Shown: positions 7,527 through 16,602 of the stretch, piece after piece
Layout of the letters: the number at the start of each line of letters is the position of its first letter
How positions within the stretch are numbered: position 1 is the stretch's first letter
Assembly (NCBI GenBank): GCA_934230115.1
Contig: CAKQEI010000001.1
Location: 1-64,000, forward strand
Direction of reading: 5' to 3'
From: an uncultured Prevotella sp.
GTDB taxonomy: Bacteria > Bacteroidota > Bacteroidia > Bacteroidales > Bacteroidaceae
Length of the DNA stretch: 64,000 nt
Program-made: the position numbers and the translations under genes
The notes under the pieces: model-generated
Databases searched by the model: none
Told to the model about the DNA's origin: nothing
The model's input: the letters and a program-made list of their open reading frames with translations, nothing else

Positions 7527-9866
7527 ATGCAAGAAAATTTAGTAATCGTCGAGAGCCCCGCAAAGGCAAAGACTATTGAGAAATTCTTGGGCGAAGACTT
7601 CAAAGTGATGTCGTCCTACGGTCACATACGCGACCTGAAGAAGAAGGAACTCAGCATTGACAAAGATACACTCCAACCAGACTATGTCATCCCTAAGGAC
7701 AAGGAAGACCTCGTAAAGAAACTGCGCGAGAGCGCAAAGCAGGCACACAAGGTGTGGCTCGCATCCGATGAGGACCGCGAAGGAGAAGCCATCTCATGGC
7801 ACCTTTGCGAAGTGCTCGGTCTTGACGAGGCATCAACCAACCGCATCGTCTTCCACGAAATTACAAAACCTGCTATTCTCGCTGCCATTGCCAGTCCACG
7901 CCATCTTGACATGAACCTTGTCAACGCGCAGCAGGCACGCCGTGTGCTCGACCGTATAGTAGGTTTCAAACTCTCGCCAGTGCTTTGGCGCAAGGTTAAG
8001 CCTGCTCTTTCGGCTGGTCGTGTGCAGTCGGTGGCTGTGAGGCTTATCGTTGAGCGCGAGCGTGAGATTCAGAATTTCAAGAGTGAGCCTTACTATCGCA
8101 TCAACGCCATATTTGCTATAACCAATGCCGATGGTTCGCAGTCGGAGGTGAAAGCCGAGCTTGACAAGCGTTTCTCAACCCACGACGATGCAATCGCTTT
8201 CCTCGAACTCTGCAAGAACTCTGAGTTTACAGTGGACACTGTTACAAAGAAACCGCTCAAGCGTATGCCGGCACCACCGTTCACCACATCAACCCTCCAG
8301 CAGGAGGCAGCCCGCAAACTTGGCTTCTCTGTCTCGCAGACCATGATGGTGGCACAGCATCTCTACGAGAACGGTCTTATCACCTACATGCGTACCGACA
8401 GCGTGAACCTCTCGAAACTCTGTCTTGACGCTGCCAAGGAGACCGTGACAAAGCTATATGGCGAGGAGTACAGTTCCACACGCAACTACCACACCCACTC
8501 CAAGGGTGCACAGGAGGCCCACGAGGCCATACGCCCTACCTACATGGCAAACACAACCATCGAGGGCACCGCTCAGGAACGCCGACTCTACGACCTTATA
8601 TGGAAGCGTACAGCAGCAAGCCAGATGTCGGAGGCGGTGATCGAGAAGACCACCGTGAGCATTGCCATGACTGGAGCCACTGAGCATTTCATTGCAAATG
8701 GCGAGGTTGTTAAGTTCGACGGTTTCCTCAAGGTATACCGCGAGTCTACTGATGACGACCAGGACACAGCCAAGGATGAGTTTTCCCACAATCTGCCCGT
8801 TATCAACGAGGGTGACAAGCTCACACGCCGTGAGATTATGTCTACCGAGCGCTATTCGCAGAGTCCGGCACGCTACACCGAGGCAAGCCTCGTGCATAAG
8901 CTTGAGGAACTTGGCATCGGACGTCCGTCAACATATGCTCCAACAATCTCTACCATACAGCAGCGCGAGTATGTGCAGAAGGGAGACAAGAAGGGCGAGG
9001 AACGTCCTTATGTCATCGACTCGCTGCGCGGAATAAAGATTACTCCCACACGCAAGGTGGAGCTTACTGGCAATGAGAAGGGCAAACTTCTGCCTACCGA
9101 CATAGGTATCGTGGTGAACGATTTCCTTATGGAGAACTTCCCAACCATCATGGACTACAATTTCACCGCCAAGGTGGAGCAGCAGTTCGACCTTATCGCC
9201 GACGGCAAGGAGGAATGGACTGACATGATGCAGCATTTCGACCGTGAGTTTGAGCCTACTGTAGAGAAGGTGATGAACGCACGTTCGGAGCATAAGGCTG
9301 GCGAGCGCAAGCTGGGCGACGACCCTAAGTCGGGTCATCCTGTATTTGTGAAGATAGGTCGCTATGGTCCTGTGGTACAGATAGGTACTGCCGACGACGA
9401 AGAGAAACCTCGCTTCGCGCAGCTCCCTGCCGACAAGAGTATGGAGACCATAACGCTTGAGGAGGCTCTTGAGCAGTTTAAGCTCCCGCGCAAGGTGGGT
9501 GAGTTTGAGGGCAAGTCAGTGACTATCGGTGCTGGACGCTTCGGCCCTTATGTGCTCCACGACAAGAAATACGTGTCGATTCCTAAGGACGAGGATCCTA
9601 TGTCCATCACACTTGAGCGTGCCGTCGAACTCATCGAGAGCAAGCGCAAGGCTGAGGAGGAACGCCACTTGAAGCAGTTTGAGGAAGACCCGAATCTCGA
9701 AGTGTTGAACGGACGCTACGGTCCGTACATCGCTTTCGACGGCAAGAACTACCGCATTCCGCGTGAGCTTCACCCCAAGGCTGCCGAGCTTACCTATGCC
9801 GAGTGCATGGACATCGTGAACAACCCACCGGCTCCCAAGAAGAGAGGTGCGGCTAAGAAGAAATAA
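7527..9866 (+). CDS. topA: DNA topoisomerase I (type IA)
   Basis: 779 residues. It relaxes negative supercoils by breaking one strand through a tyrosine. The Toprim domain is at the N-terminus (NLVIVESPAKAKTIEKFLG, acidic motif SDEDREGEAI). The active-site tyrosine is Tyr287 in the ITYMRTDS motif, followed by the usual RPTY segment (GRPSTYAPTI). The C-terminus has repeated small domains of the 'GRYGP.I....D.KNYRIP' type instead of four-cysteine zinc fingers, plus a basic tail (KKRGAAKKK), as in other Bacteroidetes TopA. It is first in an apparent operon with aroK (28-nt gap) and speA. Confidence 0.97.
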   Translation: MQENLVIVESPAKAKTIEKFLGEDFKVMSSYGHIRDLKKKELSIDKDTLQPDYVIPKDKEDLVKKLRESAKQAHKVWLASDEDREGEAISWHLCEVLGLDEASTNRIVFHEITKPAILAAIASPRHLDMNLVNAQQARRVLDRIVGFKLSPVLWRKVKPALSAGRVQSVAVRLIVEREREIQNFKSEPYYRINAIFAITNADGSQSEVKAELDKRFSTHDDAIAFLELCKNSEFTVDTVTKKPLKRMPAPPFTTSTLQQEAARKLGFSVSQTMMVAQHLYENGLITYMRTDSVNLSKLCLDAAKETVTKLYGEEYSSTRNYHTHSKGAQEAHEAIRPTYMANTTIEGTAQERRLYDLIWKRTAASQMSEAVIEKTTVSIAMTGATEHFIANGEVVKFDGFLKVYRESTDDDQDTAKDEFSHNLPVINEGDKLTRREIMSTERYSQSPARYTEASLVHKLEELGIGRPSTYAPTISTIQQREYVQKGDKKGEERPYVIDSLRGIKITPTRKVELTGNEKGKLLPTDIGIVVNDFLMENFPTIMDYNFTAKVEQQFDLIADGKEEWTDMMQHFDREFEPTVEKVMNARSEHKAGERKLGDDPKSGHPVFVKIGRYGPVVQIGTADDEEKPRFAQLPADKSMETITLEEALEQFKLPRKVGEFEGKSVTIGAGRFGPYVLHDKKYVSIPKDEDPMSITLERAVELIESKRKAEEERHLKQFEEDPNLEVLNGRYGPYIAFDGKNYRIPRELHPKAAELTYAECMDIVNNPPAPKKRGAAKKK

Positions 9867-9894
9867 CTCTGTGTAAGATAAAAAGTAGACCACT

Positions 9895-10419
9895 ATGATC
9901 CGAATAATCCTTATCGGCTACATGGGAGCCGGAAAAACAACAATAGGAAAGGCACTCGCCAAGGCACTTGGAGTGACCTTCTACGACCTTGACTGGTATA
10001 TCGAGACACGTATGCGGCGCACCGTGAAGCAGATATTCGACAGCGAGGGTGAAGAGGGATTCCGACGCATCGAGCATAACATGCTGCACGAGGTGGCGGA
10101 GTTTGAGAACGTTGTGCTTTCGTGCGGCGGAGGCACACCGTGCTTCTTCGACAACATCGACTATATGAACCGACAGGGACCGGTGGTCTATCTCAAGGCT
10201 TCGCCCGAGGTGCTCTACGAGCATCTCAAGATGGGCAAGTCGGTGCGCCCGCTATTGCTCAACAAAACTCCCGAGCAGGTGCGTGAGTTCATTGAGGAAC
10301 AGCTTGCCTATCGCGAGCAGTTCTACTCGAAGGCTCACTATACACTCGACATAAACCTGCTTGACAACTACGACAAGATAAACGTGACTGTCGAGAAACT
10401 GATAGAACTTTTGAAATAA
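9895..10419 (+). CDS. aroK: Shikimate kinase
   Basis: 174 residues. It phosphorylates shikimate to shikimate 3-phosphate in aromatic amino acid synthesis. The Walker A motif GYMGAGKTT is at residues 8-16, with the shikimate-binding 'DLDWYIE' and 'FRRIE' segments and the 'SCGGGTPCF' glycine loop. Length is typical. It lies between topA and speA with gaps of 28 and 16 nt, so it is almost certainly co-transcribed. Another shikimate gene, aroQ, is 11 kb away. The stop region and the speA leader together form a short TTTTGA/TCAAAA inverted pair. Confidence 0.96.
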   Translation: MIRIILIGYMGAGKTTIGKALAKALGVTFYDLDWYIETRMRRTVKQIFDSEGEEGFRRIEHNMLHEVAEFENVVLSCGGGTPCFFDNIDYMNRQGPVVYLKASPEVLYEHLKMGKSVRPLLLNKTPEQVREFIEEQLAYREQFYSKAHYTLDINLLDNYDKINVTVEKLIELLK

Positions 10420-10435
10420 AACCCAAAACTCAAAA

Positions 10436-12328
10436 ATGAAAAAATGGACCATTGACGATTCCCGCGAGCTCTACAACATCAACGGTTGGGGCACCTCATA
10501 CTTTGGTGTCAATGAGCGCGGCGACATGTATGTCACACCTTGCAAGGACAACGTGCAGATCGACCTGCGCGACGTCATGGACGAGCTTCAGCTGCGCGAT
10601 GTCACTCCGCCAGTATTGTTGCGATTCCCCGACATTCTCGACAATCGCATCGAGAAGACCTCAAGCTGCTTCAAGAAGGCTGCCGAGGAATATAAGTACA
10701 AGGGCGAGAACTTCATCGTCTATCCTATTAAGGTGAACCAGATGCAGCCCGTCGTGGAGGAGATTATCTCACATGGACGCAAGTTCAACCTCGGACTGGA
10801 GTGTGGCTCTAAGCCTGAACTTCACGCTGTGATTGCCGTGCAGTGCCAAAGCGACTCCATCATTGTGTGCAATGGATATAAGGACCAAAGCTATATAGAG
10901 CTGGCTCTGCTCGCACAGAAGATGGGCAAGCGCATATTCATCGTCGTTGAGAAGATGAACGAAATCGGACTGATTGCCTCTGCTGCCAAGAAACTCGGTG
11001 TGCGTCCGAATATCGGCATACGCATTAAACTCGCCTCTTCTGGTTCTGGCAAATGGCAGGAGAGTGGTGGCGACGCTTCTAAGTTTGGACTCCGTGCCTC
11101 GGAACTTCTCCAGGCTCTTGAGACTCTCGACGAGAAGGGACTGCACGATTGCGTGCGACTGATACACTTCCACATTGGTTCGCAGATAACTAAGATTCGA
11201 CGCATACAGACTGCCTTGCGCGAGGCTGCCAACTTCTATATCCAGCTCCACAAGATGGGCTACAACATCGACTTCGTTGACTGTGGCGGTGGACTTGGCG
11301 TTGACTACGATGGCACCCGCTCTTCAAGCTCCGAAAGCTCTGTCAACTATTCCATCCAGGAGTATGTCAACGACTGTGTGTACACCTTTGTCGACGCTGC
11401 CAACAAGAATGGCATTATCCATCCTAATCTAATCACCGAGAGTGGACGCTCGTTGTCGGCCCATCACTCAGTGCTTATCACGGACGTGCTTGAGACAACT
11501 TCGCTGCCAGAAATGTCTGAGGAGTTTGAGCCTTCGGATGCCGACCATCAGCTTGTGAAGGACCTCTACGAGATATGGGACAACCTCAACCCACGCACAA
11601 TGCTTGAAGACTGGCACGATGCCGAGCAGATACGCGACGAGGCTCTCGACCTATTCTCGCATGGCATTGTCGACCTGCGTACACGTGCCGAGATTGAGAG
11701 TATGTATTGGAGCGTTTGCCGTGAGGTGAACAGCATGGCTAAGACATTGAAGCATACTCCCGATGAGCTGCGTGGACTGGACAAGCTGCTTGCCGACAAG
11801 TATTTCTGCAATATCTCTATATTCCAGTCGCTGCCCGACGCATGGGCCATCGACCAGCTGTTCCCGATAGTGCCTATACAGCGTCTCAACGAGCGTCCTA
11901 CACGCAATGCCACTCTCCAGGACATCACTTGCGACAGCGATGGCAAGATAGCCAACTTCGTGACCAACCGTCAGGCTACTCATGTGCTGCCCGTTCATCC
12001 TATCAAGAAGAATGAGGACTACTATCTTGGTGTGTTCCTCGTGGGGGCTTATCAGGAGATTCTTGGCGATATGCACAATCTCTTTGGCGACACCAATGCC
12101 GTGCACATCTCTGTTAAGGACGGAGGCTACCACATCGACCAGATATTTGATGGTGAGACCGTTGAGGAAGTGCTCGACTATGTGCAGTACAACCCTAAGA
12201 AACTTGTGCGTCAGCTTGAGATTTGGGTAACTAAGAGTGTCAAGGCGGGCAAGATTTCGCTTGAGGAAGGCAAGGAGTTCTTGAGCAACTATCGCTCGGG
12301 ACTTTATGGATATACGTATTTGGAGTAA
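10436..12328 (+). CDS. speA: Biosynthetic arginine decarboxylase
   Basis: 630 residues, the usual length for the PLP-dependent fold III arginine decarboxylase that makes agmatine, the first step to putrescine and spermidine. Lys99 in YPIKVNQ is the expected PLP lysine. The glycine-rich 'ECGSKPEL', 'IHFHIGSQ', 'DCGGGLGVDYDG' and 'ESGRSLSAHHS' motifs are all present. It starts 16 nt after aroK and ends at a hairpin before argB. A carboxy(nor)spermidine dehydrogenase gene at 28.3 kb would act later in the same polyamine route. The leader just before the ATG reads CAAAACTCAAAA, like the start-side arm of the heptamer modules. Confidence 0.96.
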   Translation: MKKWTIDDSRELYNINGWGTSYFGVNERGDMYVTPCKDNVQIDLRDVMDELQLRDVTPPVLLRFPDILDNRIEKTSSCFKKAAEEYKYKGENFIVYPIKVNQMQPVVEEIISHGRKFNLGLECGSKPELHAVIAVQCQSDSIIVCNGYKDQSYIELALLAQKMGKRIFIVVEKMNEIGLIASAAKKLGVRPNIGIRIKLASSGSGKWQESGGDASKFGLRASELLQALETLDEKGLHDCVRLIHFHIGSQITKIRRIQTALREAANFYIQLHKMGYNIDFVDCGGGLGVDYDGTRSSSSESSVNYSIQEYVNDCVYTFVDAANKNGIIHPNLITESGRSLSAHHSVLITDVLETTSLPEMSEEFEPSDADHQLVKDLYEIWDNLNPRTMLEDWHDAEQIRDEALDLFSHGIVDLRTRAEIESMYWSVCREVNSMAKTLKHTPDELRGLDKLLADKYFCNISIFQSLPDAWAIDQLFPIVPIQRLNERPTRNATLQDITCDSDGKIANFVTNRQATHVLPVHPIKKNEDYYLGVFLVGAYQEILGDMHNLFGDTNAVHISVKDGGYHIDQIFDGETVEEVLDYVQYNPKKLVRQLEIWVTKSVKAGKISLEEGKEFLSNYRSGLYGYTYLE

Positions 12329-12348
12329 ACAATTGGCTCCACTCAGTA

Positions 12349-12377
12349 GTGTGGTAGGGCATCATGCCTTACCACAC
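12349..12377 (+). terminator. Hairpin between speA and argB (terminator or attenuator)
   Basis: A 12-bp stem (12349-12360 with 12366-12377, one G-U pair) and a 5-nt loop, followed by an AATTATTTTT tract. It ends 18 nt before the argB ATG. It may end the speA transcript or limit read-through into argB. No promoter was seen between the hairpin and argB, so argB probably relies on read-through. Confidence 0.65.
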
Positions 12378-12395
12378 AATTATTTTTATCGACTT

Positions 12396-13166
12396 ATGAA
12401 AATCACAGTAGTAAAAGTAGGCGGTGCCGTGGTTGAGGACCCGGCACAGCTCACAGCTCTTCTTGAAGGTTTCAAGCAGATAGATGGAGCTAAGATATTG
12501 GTTCATGGTGGTGGAAGACGAGCCACTAAGGTTGCTGCCGCGCTTGGCATAGAGAGCAAGATGGTAGGGGGTAGACGCATAACCGATGCACAGATGCTTG
12601 AGGTGGTGACTATGGTCTATGGTGGATTGGTAAACAAGAATATTGTTGCGCAGCTGCAGTCGCTTGGCATTGATGCCATCGGACTCACCGGTGCCGACAT
12701 GGATGTCATCCGCTCGCACAAGCGTCCGCTTAAGGATGGTGTCGACTTTGGCTTTGTGGGTGACGTGGATAAGGTGAACGCCAATTGCCTTAAGACGCTT
12801 GTTGAGGCAGGCATGACTCCAGTTCTTGCTCCTCTCACTCATGACGGATGCGGCACAATGCTCAATACCAATGCCGACACAATAGCTTCGGAGACGGCGC
12901 GTGCCCTTGCCTCATTATATGATGTAACGCTCGTATATTGTTTCGAGAAGCCCGGTGTGCTCCGCAATCCCGACGATGACGCGAGCGTGATACCCACAAT
13001 CACACGCCATGACTTCCAACAGCTCACTGCCGATGGCACTATATCAGGAGGTATGCTACCGAAGATAGAAAACGCCCTTGCTGCCGTTGAGGCAGGTGTG
13101 AAGAAGGTTGTAATAACAAAGGCCGACTGTCTTGGCAATAGTGGTTGCGGCACAGTTGTGTGCTAA
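12396..13166 (+). CDS. argB: Acetylglutamate (or succinylglutamate) kinase
   Basis: 256 residues from the ATG at 12396. A longer frame from 12306 would overlap speA and the hairpin, whereas the family begins at MKITVVKVGGAVV. It belongs to the amino-acid kinase fold; the glycine-rich 'KVGGAV', 'LVHGGGRRAT', 'NADTIASE' and 'ISGGMLPKIENAL' motifs are clear. It catalyses step 2 of arginine synthesis. Bacteroides species are known to use N-succinylated intermediates in this pathway; the sequence alone does not tell me which acyl group is used here. It sits next to speA, which consumes arginine. Confidence 0.93.
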   Translation: MKITVVKVGGAVVEDPAQLTALLEGFKQIDGAKILVHGGGRRATKVAAALGIESKMVGGRRITDAQMLEVVTMVYGGLVNKNIVAQLQSLGIDAIGLTGADMDVIRSHKRPLKDGVDFGFVGDVDKVNANCLKTLVEAGMTPVLAPLTHDGCGTMLNTNADTIASETARALASLYDVTLVYCFEKPGVLRNPDDDASVIPTITRHDFQQLTADGTISGGMLPKIENALAAVEAGVKKVVITKADCLGNSGCGTVVC

Positions 13167-13190
13167 TACACATAATGTGTCTTTTTTTTG

Positions 13191-13237
13191 TTTCCTCGGG
13201 AGGAAAAATTTTCTTCCTCCCGAGGAAACAATTTTTT
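13191..13237. terminator. Strong terminator after argB
   Basis: A perfect 15-bp inverted repeat (13191-13205 and 13214-13228) with an 8-nt loop, followed by CAATTTTTT. An octa-T also precedes it. It ends the plus-strand argB transcript. Confidence 0.85.
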
Positions 13238-13331
13238 ATGTCCGAGTAGCTTGATGTTTTTTACTTACTCATTCTCATAAAAGGGTGGTGTTGCGCTGAA
13301 AACGCGACCTCTTATAGAGGTAATATAAAAT

Positions 13332-13368
13332 AAAAAAAGCCTCGCAAGTCACACGACTTGCGAGGCTT
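13332..13368 (-). terminator. Terminator of tRNA-Asn
   Basis: A perfect 14-bp stem (13337-13350 with 13355-13368) and a 4-nt loop. On the minus strand it is followed by seven T (A-run at 13332-13338). It lies 10 nt past the tRNA 3' end. Confidence 0.85.
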
Positions 13369-13377
13369 AATAAGCTG

Positions 13378-13451
13378 CGCTTCAAGATGGACTTGAACCA
13401 ACGACCCCCTGATTAACAGTCAGGTGCTCTAACCAACTGAGCTATTGAAGC
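13378..13451 (-). tRNA. tRNA-Asn (anticodon GTT)
   Basis: On the minus strand the acceptor arms GCTTCAA (13445-13451) and TTGAAGC (13379-13385) pair. The D arm (GCTC..GAGC) and the anticodon arm (CCTGA-CTGTTAA-TCAGG, anticodon GTT) are normal, and the T loop reads TTCAAGT. One T-T mismatch is present in the T stem. CCA is not encoded. It is followed by a terminator. Confidence 0.9.
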
Positions 13452-13487
13452 ATTGCATTTACAATCGTTGTTTCTCGATTGCGGGTG

Positions 13488-13519
13488 CAAAGTTAGCTCA
13501 TTTTTTGGAAACTGCAAAA
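13488..13519 (-). promoter_or_regulatory. tRNA-Asn promoter (TTTTG-N19-TAACTTTG)
   Basis: The minus strand has TAACTTTG (13488-13495) with TTTTG (13515-13519) 19 nt upstream, a full match to the Bacteroidetes promoter consensus. It sits 36 nt before the mature tRNA. Confidence 0.75.
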
Positions 13520-13552
13520 CTTTTGCAGCTTTTTTTTTGATTTTACTTCAAT

Positions 13553-15001
13553 TTAATTGCTTTTCTTACGGAAAAAGCATATTAACGACACTATTCCTGC
13601 CAATGCGCCTACCGAATAGCCTATTGTTGAGGATAGTCCGAAAGCTGTTTTCGACACCATGAGGAAGGTGGCGCAAACCACAGTCATGAACACGGCAGGG
13701 ATGAGTGTTATGATGTATGGCTTGTTCTCGCGGGCGAGATAAATGGTGCTGGTCCAAAGTGTGAATACTGCCAGTGTCTGGTTGGCCCATCCGAAGTATT
13801 TCCATATTGTGTTGAAACCATCGGGATTCTCAATCTGCCAAAGAAGCATGGCGAGCGATGCCACAAACAAGGGTACACATATATATATACGGTTCATCTT
13901 CTTGCGCTGACTCAGTTTTATGGCTTGCGCAATGATGAGACGTGCCGAGCGGAAGGCAGTGTCGCCACTTGTGATAGGAGCTGCCACTACACCAAGCATG
14001 GCAAGAATGCCACCCACAAGACCAAGCCAGTCGTTGCAGACAAGACTTACTACCATTGGGGCAGAAGTGTGGTAGCCAGTGGCAGTGGCACTGGCAATCT
14101 GCTCGTAGCCAGGCTGGGGAGCATCGTAGAAGAACCACATTGAGACAGTGGCCCATACCAATGCCACCATGCCCTCGGTTATCATGGCACCATAGAAAAT
14201 GGGGCGACCCTTACGCTCCGACTTCATGCAGCGGGCCATGAGCGGACTCTGTGTGGCGTGGAAACCGCTTATTGCTCCACAGGCTATAGTGATGAAGAGG
14301 CATGGGAATATGTCCTCGGTGAAGGTGGAGGGGTCGGTCTGTTTGCCCAGATTGCCAAGCCCGTCCCACAGTTCGGGCAATGCAGGCATCTTTATGAGCA
14401 GTACGGCCGTGAGAGCTACTGCCATGAAGAGGAGCGAGAACGAGAATACGGGGTAGACCTTGCCTATAATCTTGTCGATGGGGAGCATGGTGGCGATGAT
14501 GTAATATACGAATATCACGCCAGCCCACATTATCATATTGCCACTGATGTGGCCAAGAATCTCGGCAGGACTATACACAAACACCGTGCCCACCATTATA
14601 AGCAGGAACACTGAGAACACGAGCAATACCCTTGCAGCTGCGGTGCCAAGATACTTGCGCACAAGGGCAGGAAGGTCGCTGCCGCCATTGCGTATGGAGA
14701 GCATTCCGGTGAGGTAGTCGTGGGTGGCTCCCGCAAATATACATCCAAACACAATCCACAGATAGGCAGAGGGGCCAAACTTGGCACCCATTATAGCGCC
14801 AAAGATAGGACCTGTGCCAGCAATGTTGAGAAATTGTATCATAAACACTTTCCAATAGGGCATTGCCACATAGTCGATGCCGTCGGCGCATGTGATGGCT
14901 GGAGTGGGACGGTCGTCGGGAGCAAATATATGTTCGACGAAGCGTCCATAAAACAAGTAGCCGGCAATTAGGGCTACGACAGACAGAAGAAATGTTATCA
15001 T
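13553..15001 (-). CDS. cstA: Carbon starvation CstA family transporter
   Basis: 482 residues, almost entirely hydrophobic with roughly 12-14 membrane helices. It has the family's N-terminal pattern (GYLFYGRFVEHIF, then 'MPYWKVFMIQFLNIAGTGPIFGAIMGAKFGP', split here by eye) and the 'HATQSPLMARCM' segment. CstA homologues take up peptides or, in some members, pyruvate; the substrate here is not defined. It is shorter than the E. coli protein (about 700 residues), as is normal for Bacteroidetes. It has its own promoter and is divergent from the sigma factor operon. Confidence 0.88.
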   Translation of the reverse strand: MITFLLSVVALIAGYLFYGRFVEHIFAPDDRPTPAITCADGIDYVAMPYWKVFMIQFLNIAGTGPIFGAIMGAKFGPSAYLWIVFGCIFAGATHDYLTGMLSIRNGGSDLPALVRKYLGTAAARVLLVFSVFLLIMVGTVFVYSPAEILGHISGNMIMWAGVIFVYYIIATMLPIDKIIGKVYPVFSFSLLFMAVALTAVLLIKMPALPELWDGLGNLGKQTDPSTFTEDIFPCLFITIACGAISGFHATQSPLMARCMKSERKGRPIFYGAMITEGMVALVWATVSMWFFYDAPQPGYEQIASATATGYHTSAPMVVSLVCNDWLGLVGGILAMLGVVAAPITSGDTAFRSARLIIAQAIKLSQRKKMNRIYICVPLFVASLAMLLWQIENPDGFNTIWKYFGWANQTLAVFTLWTSTIYLARENKPYIITLIPAVFMTVVCATFLMVSKTAFGLSSTIGYSVGALAGIVSLICFFRKKSN

Positions 15002-15028
15002 TATTTAGTTATTATTGGTTATGGAGTG

Positions 15029-15036
15029 CAAAATTA
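15029..15036 (-). promoter_or_regulatory. -7 promoter element (TAATTTTG) for cstA
   Basis: The minus strand reads TAATTTTG, 27 nt upstream of the cstA start at 15001. Confidence 0.6.
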
Positions 15037-15068
15037 TATTTTTTTGTTGAGAATGAATAACAATTTGC

Positions 15069-15076
15069 TAATTTTG
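15069..15076 (+). promoter_or_regulatory. -7 promoter element (TAATTTTG) for the ECF sigma operon
   Basis: An exact TAnnTTTG match with a TTG about 19 nt upstream, 108 nt before the sigma factor start. It is back-to-back with the cstA promoter. Confidence 0.55.
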
Positions 15077-15184
15077 TAGGCGAAATAGAAGAGGAGACTA
15101 ATAAATGTTTCTGTTAAACGAAGTTAAATAGAAGAACGGCTTGTAACATTTCCCCCGTACAGTCGTCTTCAAAATAGAGCACAG

Positions 15185-15709
15185 ATGAAAAAGATAAATT
15201 TTCGCAATGACATTTTGCCGATGAAGGATGCACTCTTCCGGCTTGCACTCCGCATAACGCTAAGTCGTGAGGAAGCCGAGGATATAGTGCAGGAAACACT
15301 TATAAAGGTGTGGAACCGTCGTGACTCGTGGGACACCATAGAGTCGATAGAAGCCTTCTCGATGACAATATGCCGCAATATGTCGCTCGACCGCTTGAGG
15401 CTGCACGACAATCAGAACGCATCGCTTGACGATGATGACAGTTCGATAGGCAGCGAACGACTCGACTCCGGCTCCACTCCCTACGAGCGCACTGTGCAGC
15501 GCGAGAAGGTGGAGATAGTGAGGACTCTCATTGACAGTCTGCCTGAGAAGCAACGCTCATGTATGCAACTGCGCGACTTCGAGGGAAAGACCTATAAGGA
15601 AATTGCCGCGGTGCTCGGCATAAGCGAGGACCTCGTGAAGGTGAACATCTTCCGCGCACGGCAGACAATAAAACAAAAATTCTTAGAATACGACAATTAT
15701 GGACTATAA
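15185..15709 (+). CDS. ECF-type RNA polymerase sigma factor
   Basis: 174 residues. Region 2 (about 12-75) includes 'EAEDIVQETLIKVWNRR' and the -10-recognition helix near 'SMTICRNMSLDRLR'. Region 4 (about 118-168) has the HTH 'KTYKEIAAVLGISEDLVKVN'. It is an RpoE-like group IV sigma factor. The next gene overlaps it by 11 nt and encodes a small protein with one membrane helix, the usual arrangement for a cognate anti-sigma factor. The inducing signal cannot be read from the sequence. Confidence 0.92.
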   Translation: MKKINFRNDILPMKDALFRLALRITLSREEAEDIVQETLIKVWNRRDSWDTIESIEAFSMTICRNMSLDRLRLHDNQNASLDDDDSSIGSERLDSGSTPYERTVQREKVEIVRTLIDSLPEKQRSCMQLRDFEGKTYKEIAAVLGISEDLVKVNIFRARQTIKQKFLEYDNYGL

Positions 15710-16199
15710 ATACATAAACCAACTTTTGGAACGCTACTGGCAGGGCGAGACCACGCTTGAGGAAGAGCAGATTCTGCGCTCGTTCTTCAGTCAGCTATGC
15801 GTACCTGAGGAGCTGGCGAAATACCGCCCGCTGTTCGTATACGAGCAGACAGAACCTAAGGCAGACCGCTTGGGTGATGACTTCGACGAGCGACTCTTGG
15901 CCATGATTGACGAGCCACAGCATGTGGCAGCACAGCGAGTAAAGTTGAGTCAACGTTTCGCTCCGCTGTTCAAGGCCGCTGCTATGGTGGCTATAGTGCT
16001 CACACTGAGTCAGGCTGCACAGTTCTCTTTCCAGGCTGGCGACAATGCAACGGGCAATTCGGTTTACACTCCACGCACAATCAATGGAGCTTCGGTTGCT
16101 CTTAACGATTCGGCGCGACTCGACACTATCAAGAAGGGCAATATTGGCGCGGAGGTGACTCCGCAGATAAGCCAGAATACACCTGCCATCATTAAATAA
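15699..16199 (+). CDS. Putative anti-sigma factor, single-pass membrane protein
   Basis: 166 residues. The N-terminal half is acidic and helical (ERYWQGETTLEEEQILRSFF, typical of the cytoplasmic part of small Bacteroidetes anti-sigma proteins). One hydrophobic helix follows (about 88-108), then a short polar tail outside the membrane. No zinc-binding HxxxCxxC motif was seen. The function is inferred from the 11-nt overlap with the ECF sigma gene and the layout; it could instead be an uncharacterised membrane protein. Confidence 0.65.
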   Translation: MDYKYINQLLERYWQGETTLEEEQILRSFFSQLCVPEELAKYRPLFVYEQTEPKADRLGDDFDERLLAMIDEPQHVAAQRVKLSQRFAPLFKAAAMVAIVLTLSQAAQFSFQAGDNATGNSVYTPRTINGASVALNDSARLDTIKKGNIGAEVTPQISQNTPAIIK

Positions 16200-16349
16200 T
16201 GGCTTAAGCCCTATGAGTCGGCACCCCTCACCTAAAATGACAAATTTCTATGCTTTCTCAATAATAAATCATTTTTAGTTAAAACAAACAGACTCGAGGC
16301 TGAGAAGCTTCAAGTTCTCTCAAATTTTTCATAACATACTAACGTTTGG

Positions 16350-16392
16350 CTGACCGCTGTGATTCTCCAGAGTCCAGCGGTCAGTTTTTTTT
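16350..16392 (+). terminator. Terminator of the ECF sigma operon
   Basis: A perfect 10-bp stem (16350-16359 with 16375-16384), a 15-nt loop and then eight T. It lies in the 403-nt gap 16200-16602. The rest of the gap has no gene: about 150 nt of apparent 3' untranslated sequence and the promoter of the next gene. Confidence 0.85.
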
Positions 16393-16527
16393 ATTGTATC
16401 CCGTGAAAAGAAGTGTAAGTAGAGGATTGTGCGCATAATAATACGGTAAAGTTACTAAAATATTGCATATTTATTAATATTTATACAAATACTAATGTGG
16501 GTACGTATAATTATACAATGGAATATG

Positions 16528-16535
16528 TATCTTTG
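16528..16535 (+). promoter_or_regulatory. -7 promoter element (TATCTTTG) for the CoA-transferase
   Basis: An exact TAnnTTTG match 67 nt before the start codon at 16603. Confidence 0.6.
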
Positions 16536-16602
16536 CACCATAATTATCAAGAAACATAAAGAATCACCAGAAAACATAATATATCAATACATTATTTAAT
16601 AT

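Noticed and set aside
7539-9893. Several antisense and alternate frames within topA
   Set aside because: They overlap a confident gene and have no recognisable family, promoter or conserved motif.
12306-12395. Longer argB start overlapping speA
   Set aside because: It would add 30 residues coded by the speA end and the hairpin; the family starts at MKITVVKVGG.
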